Assembly (NCBI GenBank): GCA_013399695.1
Contig: VXAU01003743.1
Coordinates: 317,055 to 381,054, forward strand
Length of the DNA stretch: 64,000 nt
Reading direction: 5' to 3'
Source of the DNA: Formicarius rufipectus
Lineage: Eukaryota; Chordata; Aves; Passeriformes; Formicariidae
Positions 62,301 to 64,000 of the stretch are shown one piece after another. The notes under the pieces are model-generated. The model was not told the origin of the DNA. It saw nothing but the letters and a program-made list of their open reading frames with translations, and did not search any database. Position 1 is the first letter of the stretch. Each line of letters opens with the position of its first letter. The position numbers were made by a program, and so were the translations under genes.

Positions 62301-62762
62301 CCAAAAAATGATGCCATGTTTAAAGAGCTGCAGAAGGTAAGTCAGGGGAGTGCAGTTTATGGAGAAAAAAAGGACAACTGGATTTTTTTCTAGTCTTGCC
62401 AACAGGGTTAATGTTGCAGATGCGAGTCAGGCTGTGGGTGCTGCCAGCTTTGCTGTGTGTTTGCAGTGGCAGTGCTCAATCCCCCTTGCCCCACAGCAGG
62501 TGCAGTGAACAGCCAGAGCAGGCCCCAGAGCCACAGCAGTGGGGAGTTCAGCCTGCTCCACGAGCACGAGGCGTGGTCCAGCAGCAGCAGCAGCCCCACG
62601 CAGTACCTGAAGGGTCCCACCAGGGCCAGCCCGGTGCTGCCGCAGAGAACGCCGGAGACGCTGGAGGGCCGTGGCAGACACACCAAGATGGGCTCTCCTG
62701 GCAGTGAAGTGGTGACCCTGCAGCAGTTCCTGGAGGAAAGCAACAAGAGGAACTCCGGCGAG
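11254..62762 (+). CDS. CCDC88A: CCDC88A (Girdin/GIV), 30 coding exons, 3' end outside window
   Basis: Girdin is a large actin-, membrane- and G-protein-binding scaffold that links receptor and Akt signalling to cell migration, and acts in the cytosol and at membranes. Thirty exons with GT-AG borders and matching phases give 5100 nt (1700 codons), close to vertebrate Girdin as I know it. Seen here: HOOK-type N-terminus (residues 1 to about 195), near-continuous coiled coil (about 196-1390), basic segment with an RxRxxS Akt-type site at Ser1419, and a Ser-rich tail. The start ATG has A at -3 and G at +4 with an in-frame TGA 18 nt upstream (11236-11238). The GBA motif, C-terminus and stop codon lie beyond 64000. 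The family also includes CCDC88B and CCDC88C (Daple), but near-identity across exons 11-25 to remembered Girdin sequence decides for CCDC88A. Confidence 0.98.
11445..11545 (+). CDS. CCDC88A: CCDC88A coding exon 2 (residues 22-55)
   Basis: Acceptor ATCTTGTAG, 101 nt, donor CAAAT|GTAAGT, leaving two bases of codon 55. Encodes [20 protein letters not shown] and ends NEVMLQ, the helical core of the HOOK domain used by Hook/CCDC88 proteins for dynein or microtubule-related contacts. Confidence 0.97.
11546..25363 (+). other. CCDC88A: Intron 2 (13.8 kb, largest intron)
   Basis: Separates the two promoter-proximal exons from the rest of the gene. I found no coding exon, tRNA or clear transposon in it. 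It holds a 20-bp exact tandem duplication (18483-18522) and scattered T-runs. Small ORFs such as those at 15386-15866, 20082-20521 and 24117-24341 lack coding character. A large early intron is a usual home for enhancers, but none can be named from sequence. Confidence 0.85.
18483..18522. repeat. Exact 20-bp tandem duplication
   Basis: TTAGCTCCACAAATGTCATT occurs twice back to back with no mismatch, in intron 2. The lack of divergence suggests a recent slippage or duplication event. Confidence 0.95.
25364..25472 (+). CDS. CCDC88A: CCDC88A coding exon 3 (residues 55-91)
   Basis: Acceptor TTCTTTTGCAG, 109 nt, donor TATCAG|GTCAGT. Encodes the end of codon 55 (Ile), then [20 protein letters not shown] and ends QIKTYYQ. 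HOOK domain. Third positions are AT-rich: 12 of 36 complete codons end in G or C. Confidence 0.96.
25473..28297 (+). other. CCDC88A: Intron 3 (2.8 kb)
   Basis: No coding exon or transposon recognised. The 25687-26155 part is relatively GC-rich and throws ORFs in several frames on both strands, none with recognisable content. The same holds for the 27449-27946 minus-strand ORF. Confidence 0.8.
28298..28367 (+). CDS. CCDC88A: CCDC88A coding exon 4 (residues 92-115)
   Basis: Acceptor AACTTTTATAG, 70 nt, donor TTTCTG|GTAAGT, ends in phase 1. Encodes [20 protein letters not shown] then PFS. This is one of the most conserved helices of the Girdin/Daple HOOK domain. Confidence 0.96.
28368..31883 (+). 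other. CCDC88A: Intron 4 (3.5 kb)
   Basis: No exon, RNA gene or transposon recognised. ORFs at 28507-28998 and 29742-30155 are short and uninformative. Confidence 0.8.
31884..31942 (+). CDS. CCDC88A: CCDC88A coding exon 5 (residues 115-134)
   Basis: Acceptor TTTTCTCCTTAG, 59 nt, donor GTTCAG|GTGAGT. With the G carried over from exon 4 it reads [20 protein letters not shown], a leucine-rich HOOK helix. Phase 0 at its 3' end. Confidence 0.96.
32534..32617 (+). CDS. CCDC88A: CCDC88A coding exon 6 (residues 135-162)
   Basis: Acceptor TTTATTTTTAG, 84 nt, donor CAGGAG|GTATAA. Encodes [20 protein letters not shown] then AVAAHIQE. Phase 0 on both sides, so skipping would keep frame but delete part of the HOOK domain. 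Confidence 0.96.
33188..33328 (+). CDS. CCDC88A: CCDC88A coding exon 7 (residues 163-209)
   Basis: Acceptor CCATGTAG, 141 nt, donor TCAGAG|GTATGG. Encodes [20 protein letters not shown] through [13 protein letters not shown]. It covers the end of the HOOK domain and the first coiled-coil residues. Phase 0 on both sides. Confidence 0.96.
34019..34188 (+). CDS. CCDC88A: CCDC88A coding exon 8 (residues 210-266)
   Basis: Acceptor GCTGTGCCAG, 170 nt, donor GAGCT|GTGAGT. Encodes [40 protein letters not shown] and [16 protein letters not shown]. The [10 protein letters not shown] linker breaks the coil. Compared with remembered mammalian sequence the HASSSAQSP run is one residue shorter here. GC-rich, unlike exons 3-7. 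Confidence 0.96.
34189..37231 (+). other. CCDC88A: Intron 8 (3.0 kb)
   Basis: No coding exon recognised. It contains a small (CATT)4 run near 36352-36367 and a 7-bp-arm inverted repeat CACCACG...CGTGGTG at 35367-35387. Confidence 0.8.
37232..37313 (+). CDS. CCDC88A: CCDC88A coding exon 9 (residues 266-293)
   Basis: Acceptor TTTCCTCTTTTAAG, 82 nt, donor CAAGAG|GTATAT. Completes Leu266, then [20 protein letters not shown] and LKRLQQE. Coiled coil with clear heptads. Confidence 0.96.
37448..37610. repeat. AT-rich low-complexity stretch in intron 9
   Basis: About 160 bp almost wholly A and T, with many TATA, ATTAATAT and partly repeated ACCATAATATACCAATAT blocks. It can fold on itself and is a likely DNA-unwinding or assembly-unstable segment. 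Confidence 0.85.
37801..37938. repeat. GTGAGTGTGTC-type minisatellite before exon 10
   Basis: About seven degenerate copies of an 18-20 bp unit (GTTGAGTGTGTCGGGGG), with GAGTGTGT-type cores near 37811, 37831, 37850, 37867, 37891, 37909 and 37925. It ends about 26 bp before exon 10, occupying the place of the branch site and polypyrimidine tract. Confidence 0.88.
37965..38123 (+). CDS. CCDC88A: CCDC88A coding exon 10 (residues 294-346)
   Basis: Acceptor TGCTGTGTCCCCAG, 159 nt, donor GTGGAG|GTACAG. Encodes [40 protein letters not shown] and [13 protein letters not shown]. Coiled coil. 51 of 53 codons end in G or C, against about half or less in neighbouring exons. The polypyrimidine tract is short and preceded by a G-rich minisatellite. 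Confidence 0.97.
38124..39388 (+). other. CCDC88A: Intron 10 (1.3 kb)
   Basis: No coding exon, RNA gene or transposon recognised. Confidence 0.8.
39389..39535 (+). CDS. CCDC88A: CCDC88A coding exon 11 (residues 347-395)
   Basis: Acceptor AATTCTTGCAG, 147 nt, donor GAGATG|GTGAGT. Encodes [40 protein letters not shown] and KAKLHDMEM. Nearly invariant against remembered mammalian Girdin. Phase 0 on both sides. Confidence 0.97.
40010..40154 (+). CDS. CCDC88A: CCDC88A coding exon 12 (residues 396-444)
   Basis: Acceptor ATTTCCAAG, 145 nt, donor TGAAG|GTGAGC, phase 1. Encodes [40 protein letters not shown] and NRTTELSE. Coiled coil. Confidence 0.97.
40155..40801 (+). other. CCDC88A: Intron 12 (647 bp) with an open in-frame tail
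   Basis: The last 168 bases before exon 13, after an internal acceptor CACCTGCAG ending at 40633, are open in the exon 13 frame. No other content recognised; see the finding on a possible alternative acceptor. Confidence 0.6.
40802..40986 (+). CDS. CCDC88A: CCDC88A coding exon 13 (residues 444-505)
   Basis: Acceptor TTCTCCTGCAG, 185 nt, donor AAAAAG|GTAATG. Encodes [40 protein letters not shown] and [22 protein letters not shown]. Coiled coil; the SVEGSSSRI segment is a short hydrophilic interruption. Confidence 0.97.
40987..42456 (+). other. CCDC88A: Intron 13 (1.5 kb)
   Basis: No coding exon, RNA gene or transposon recognised. Confidence 0.8.
42457..42594 (+). CDS. CCDC88A: CCDC88A coding exon 14 (residues 506-551)
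   Basis: Acceptor TCTTTTTCCCAG, 138 nt, donor CGACAG|GTGGGT. Encodes [40 protein letters not shown] and ENSERQ. Coiled coil. Phase 0 on both sides. Confidence 0.97.
42595..44141 (+). other. CCDC88A: Intron 14 (1.5 kb)
   Basis: Contains a small GC-rich tandem repeat at 42635-42677 and a purine-rich run near 43128-43163. Nothing else recognised. Confidence 0.8.
42635..42677. repeat. Short GGGGGTCCCCTCCTGT tandem repeat
   Basis: Two full and one partial copy of a 16-bp unit just inside intron 14. Each unit contains a GGGG-T-CCCC inverted repeat. Confidence 0.85.
44142..45212 (+). CDS. CCDC88A: CCDC88A coding exon 15 (residues 552-908), giant coiled-coil exon
   Basis: Acceptor GCCCAAATCAG, 1071 nt, donor AGAGAG|GTAAAG. 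One uninterrupted 357-codon exon, by far the largest in the gene, opening [14 protein letters not shown] and closing [15 protein letters not shown]. It is pure coiled coil with no Pro and a recurring L-E-x-E-N motif: its Asn falls at exon residues 8, 37, 89, 113, 144, 175, 213, 241, 265, 286, 314 and 338. It forms the rod that dimerises Girdin. Phase 0 on both sides. The reading frame also runs back 20 codons from an intronic ATG at 44082, but the conserved acceptor fixes the start. Confidence 0.98.
45654..45781 (+). CDS. CCDC88A: CCDC88A coding exon 16 (residues 909-951)
   Basis: Acceptor ATCCTGTGCAAG, 128 nt, donor GACAG|GTGAGG. Encodes [40 protein letters not shown] and DD. Coiled coil. 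Confidence 0.97.
45782..48000 (+). other. CCDC88A: Intron 16 (2.2 kb)
   Basis: No coding exon recognised. The 47558-47956 minus-strand ORF of 132 codons is Cys/Arg-rich, has no recognisable domain and is treated as chance. Confidence 0.8.
48001..48139 (+). CDS. CCDC88A: CCDC88A coding exon 17 (residues 951-997)
   Basis: Acceptor TTGGCCAGTAG, 139 nt, donor AAAACA|GTAAGG. Completes Arg951, then [40 protein letters not shown] and RQELKT. Coiled coil; 23 of 46 whole codons end in G or C. Confidence 0.97.
48723..48899 (+). CDS. CCDC88A: CCDC88A coding exon 18 (residues 998-1056)
   Basis: Acceptor AATAATTGCAG, 177 nt, donor AGAAAT|GTAAGA. Encodes [40 protein letters not shown] and [19 protein letters not shown]. 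The [15 protein letters not shown] linker breaks the coil and is a few residues longer than the mammalian form I recall. Only 22 of 59 codons end in G or C. Confidence 0.97.
49287..49448 (+). CDS. CCDC88A: CCDC88A coding exon 19 (residues 1057-1110)
   Basis: Acceptor CCGTGTGCCAG, 162 nt, donor CTGCAG|GTGAGC. Encodes [40 protein letters not shown] and [15 protein letters not shown] Gln/Leu-rich coiled coil with repeated LQxQ and LQ steps. 52 of 54 codons end in G or C, in sharp contrast to exon 18 just 387 bp away. Confidence 0.97.
49449..51610 (+). other. CCDC88A: Intron 19 (2.2 kb)
   Basis: No coding exon, RNA gene or transposon recognised. A direct/inverted TAATGTGTATTAATACACATTA palindrome-like block lies near 50969-50990. 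Confidence 0.75.
51611..51888 (+). CDS. CCDC88A: CCDC88A coding exon 20 (residues 1111-1203)
   Basis: Acceptor TTGTGGCTGCAG, 278 nt, donor GACAG|GTGGGG. Encodes [20 protein letters not shown] through [13 protein letters not shown]. Coiled coil. 91 of 92 whole codons end in G or C. Against remembered mammalian sequence it carries many Ser-to-Ala/Gly, Lys-to-Arg and Ile-to-Leu changes, all toward GC-rich codons. It is CpG-dense. The next intron is only 122 bp. Confidence 0.97.
52011..52154 (+). CDS. CCDC88A: CCDC88A coding exon 21 (residues 1203-1251)
   Basis: Acceptor CTGTGTGCAG, 144 nt, donor GAAAG|GTAAAG. Completes Arg1203, then [40 protein letters not shown] and KLRDENE. Coiled coil. G+C at third positions falls from its 5' to its 3' half. 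Confidence 0.97.
52697..52883 (+). CDS. CCDC88A: CCDC88A coding exon 22 (residues 1251-1313)
   Basis: Acceptor GTCATCCCCAG, 187 nt, donor TGTGAG|GTATGG. Completes Arg1251, then [60 protein letters not shown] and CE. Coiled coil, highly conserved. Confidence 0.97.
53187..53332 (+). CDS. CCDC88A: CCDC88A coding exon 23 (residues 1314-1362)
   Basis: Acceptor TGTATTTTCCAG, 146 nt, donor TACAT|GTGAGT. Encodes [40 protein letters not shown] and FHVEQRQY. Last full coiled-coil exon. Confidence 0.97.
53859..53951 (+). CDS. CCDC88A: CCDC88A coding exon 24 (residues 1362-1393)
   Basis: Acceptor TTTCTGTTTGCAG, 93 nt, donor CGAAG|GTACTG. Completes Ile1362, then [20 protein letters not shown] and [10 protein letters not shown]. 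The PSPP run ends the coil. Confidence 0.97.
54137..54351 (+). CDS. CCDC88A: CCDC88A coding exon 25 (residues 1393-1465), basic segment and Akt-type site
   Basis: Acceptor TTGCTGACAG, 215 nt, donor GTAGCA|GTGAGT, phase 1. Encodes [20 protein letters not shown], then [20 protein letters not shown] and a Ser/Gln/Asp-rich stretch. In Girdin the basic run binds phosphoinositide-rich membrane, and the RxRxxS serine (Ser1419 here, aligned with the known Akt site near 1416 in mammals) is the Akt target that releases it. R-E-R-L-K-S keeps the consensus. Confidence 0.97.
55370..55429 (+). other. CCDC88A: Candidate alternative exon with in-frame stop
   Basis: Acceptor TTCTGTGCTTCTTGCAG and donor AGATCT|GTGAGT bound 60 nt. 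Joined to exon 25 in phase 1 it would add [16 protein letters not shown] then TAA at 55417-55419, ending Girdin at 1480 residues without the cassette, tail or GBA motif. The splice sites are good; expression is not shown. It may be a poison exon that triggers decay, or chance. Confidence 0.35.
57583..57643. repeat. Imperfect 33-bp-period duplication
   Basis: AGTTATCTTGTCCATAAAGG is followed 33 bp later by AGTTATCTTGTCTCTAAAGG; both copies are then followed by ATTATAGA. Two copies only. Confidence 0.85.
58612..58695 (+). CDS. CCDC88A: CCDC88A cassette exon 26 (residues 1465-1492)
   Basis: Acceptor ATGACATAAAAG (preceded by a long T/C tract from about 58541), 84 nt, donor CATGT|GTAAGA. Phase 1 to phase 1, so it can be included or skipped in frame. 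Inclusion inserts [20 protein letters not shown] then KAFYRRSM. This matches the strongly basic 28-residue insert that, as I recall, distinguishes mammalian CCDC88A isoforms. Skipping gives KKSS-T-MNDLV, also a known form. The insert doubles the positive charge following the Akt/phosphoinositide segment. Confidence 0.93.
58989..59016. repeat. 28-bp palindrome, 13-bp perfect arms
   Basis: TATATACACATGG, a 2-base CC spacer, then its exact reverse complement. It can form a hairpin in RNA or a cruciform in DNA. It lies 293 bp after cassette exon 26. Confidence 0.95.
59073..59114. repeat. T-run and (ATT)n simple repeat
   Basis: A run of Ts is followed by six ATT units and a further T-rich run within intron 26. 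Confidence 0.9.
59599..59802 (+). CDS. CCDC88A: CCDC88A coding exon 27 (residues 1493-1561)
   Basis: Acceptor TTTGCATCCCAG, 204 nt, donor CAAAG|GTAGAG. Encodes (S or T)[17 protein letters not shown], then [40 protein letters not shown] and [10 protein letters not shown]. Unstructured, Ser/Thr-rich tail with a basic GKRRKE patch. Phase 1 to phase 1. Confidence 0.97.
60092..60163 (+). CDS. CCDC88A: CCDC88A coding exon 28 (residues 1561-1584)
   Basis: Acceptor CTGTGTGTAG, 72 nt, donor CATG|GTAAGA. Encodes [20 protein letters not shown] then SRVH. Acidic/Ser-rich tail. Phase 1 to phase 1, so it could be skipped without losing frame. Confidence 0.95.
60164..61041 (+). other. CCDC88A: Intron 28 (878 bp)
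   Basis: No coding exon recognised; the C/T-rich 60800-60930 portion produces shadow ORFs on both strands. Confidence 0.8.
61042..61122 (+). CDS. CCDC88A: CCDC88A coding exon 29 (residues 1585-1611)
   Basis: Acceptor TTTTCCATTCAG, 81 nt, donor CAAAG|GTATGC. Encodes [20 protein letters not shown] then ASLHEVK, unchanged from the mammalian sequence I recall. Phase 1 to phase 1; frame-neutral if skipped. Confidence 0.96.
61123..62496 (+). other. CCDC88A: Intron 29 (1.4 kb)
   Basis: A T-run near 61450; no exon or transposon recognised. Confidence 0.8.
62497..62499 (+). other. CCDC88A: NAGNAG tandem acceptor of exon 30
   Basis: The sequence CACAGCAGG offers two acceptors three bases apart. The upstream one gives K-A-G-A-V, the downstream one K-G-A-V, a single-alanine difference with no frame change. 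Confidence 0.75.
62497..62762 (+). CDS. CCDC88A: CCDC88A coding exon 30 (residues 1612-1700)
   Basis: Tandem acceptor GCCCCACAG|CAG|GTG, 266 nt with the first site, donor GGCGAG|GTCAGT, phase 0. Encodes [40 protein letters not shown] through [20 protein letters not shown] and NSGE. Ser/Pro-rich tail. The last residues (KRNSGE) differ from the mammalian KLTSVQ that I recall, although the [15 protein letters not shown] before them is identical. Last exon in the window; the GBA-motif exon follows outside it. Confidence 0.94.
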
Positions 62763-64000
62763 GTCAGTGGGAAGGTGGTGGAGCTCCGTGGTGCACTGTG
62801 GATGGGCTCAGAGTTAGGGCAGCACACAGGCAGCAGAATTGCTGCAGAGCTTCATGGAGCTGTTGGTCACTCCTGCTGTACGAGGTCCTGTGTGTCCTGC
62901 TGCACCTCACACCAAATCCTGGGTGGTGTCAGAGGTCCCTGGGTCGGGAAGGGAAGGCCTGTACTGCACAGAGCTCCGGGGTCCCCTATCTGAGGCACTC
63001 AGAGTGTGCAGGGGGAAGGCCAGGGCTCAGCGGGTGCAGTTGGCACCTTCCAGTCCAGCACTTCTGTGCAGCAAGAGCTGTTGTCAGGTCTGTCCTGCAT
63101 CAACAGCAAGGAAGATGTTTGACTTCATTCCCTGAGGACACTGTTGTCTGCTTCAGTTTTCTTTCTAACATTAATGGCAAACAAAAAGTGACCTTGGAGC
63201 TTGCTGAGATCTGAGAGGAATCAGACGAAGAGAATGTTTCTGTAGATCAGTGGTACTGTGTTGGAAGCCTGAAATGACCTCTTCTCTACTAGTATTCCAG
63301 CTTCTTCATCCGAAGTTCTTCAGTAGAAGGGCTGTAGATAAAACCAGGTGGTCAGTGTGACCAGGACCTCTCAGGAGGAAAGACCAGGCTCCATTTTAAA
63401 TGACACGAGTAAAATGGGACATTACACATTCCCAGCTGAATTGATGAGGGTTGTTTGAGGCACAGACTTGGGTCTGGAGGAGGCACTTAAAATGACCTCT
63501 CACCTGTGGTCTCCTGGCAAGGACTTTCAGGTTAGACAATAGTTTTCTGTCAATATGAATAAAAGTCCCCAGCCAAGTCACCAAACCTAGTCCACTGCTG
63601 TTCGTACATCACAGAATCCCTTTCACAGCACCACAGAGTGAAGGGAAGGGTATTTAAGAAGTCTCTTTCCAGACTTCTAGAGCATTTCCTTGATGCCTTT
63701 AGCTTAATTCTTTCCGAATTATCTTTTGTACCATTTTGGAAATGACTTCAGTCTTCCTCTGCTGAGTCTGTGAATGGCATTCACCTGAACTCTTTTTTTC
63801 TAGCTCTGTCTTTTCTTCAAAGAGAAAAGGGGGAGCTGTCAGTCCAGATCTGGGCCCCAAGGATGCCTGAAGGATTTTTGTCTTTATAGAGAATTTAATC
63901 CCTGGGTGATCAGTGTAAGTTAAAAGTAACAGTCTGTATGAGGTGGCTTAGGAACAGTTGAGGAGTGATGGCAGAGGGCAAGGAGGTAAACTGGAAGGTT
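62763..64000 (+). other. CCDC88A: Intron 30 (continues past window)
   Basis: Begins with GTCAGTGGG. I searched for the next Girdin exon (IKSSSQENLLDE in mammals) and did not find it before 64000. No other feature recognised. Confidence 0.85.

Noticed and set aside
62763..64000. The GBA-motif exon of Girdin
   Set aside because: No match to the expected residues in any plus-strand frame; it must lie downstream of the window.

Overview
The window is vertebrate nuclear DNA, almost certainly from a bird and probably a songbird. Three things point that way: a decayed CR1 LINE 3' end at about 2535-2690, compact introns (30 coding exons in about 51.5 kb), and patchy, very GC-rich exons beside AT-rich ones. 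There are no bacterial-type genes, and most long open reading frames are chance or antisense shadows.

Layout. Positions 1-8400 are intergenic. They hold one CR1 fragment, two weak exon-like stretches on the minus strand, and nothing else I can name. Positions 8410-10009 are a degenerate tandem array, about 29 units in three sub-families of roughly 65, 47 and 50 bp. Each unit carries a small hairpin-forming inverted repeat. The array runs into a 322-base assembly gap (10010-10331), and a CpG island with the probable promoter follows directly (10332 to about 10800). A leader with several small upstream ORFs comes next, the last ending one base before the main start codon.

From 11254 to 62762 the plus strand carries one gene, CCDC88A (Girdin/GIV). 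I placed 30 coding exons with GT-AG borders and matching phases. They sum to 5100 nt, or 1700 codons including a 28-codon cassette exon. The protein runs from an N-terminal HOOK domain (residues 1 to about 195), through a very long coiled coil (about 196-1390; the 357-codon exon 15 is its core), to a basic membrane/Akt-target segment (about 1393-1420) and a Ser-rich tail. The last exons, with the Galpha-binding (GBA) motif and the stop codon, lie beyond 64000.

Main points for a second look: the hairpin tandem array beside the promoter; the 1-nt uORF/start arrangement; sharp swings in third-position GC between adjacent exons, with matching amino-acid drift in exon 20; an unannotated 60-nt exon-like segment in intron 25 with an in-frame stop; possible read-through of the cassette exon into a 3'UTR-like stretch with a 28-bp near-perfect palindrome; a NAGNAG acceptor at exon 30; and a minisatellite replacing most of the polypyrimidine tract before exon 10.
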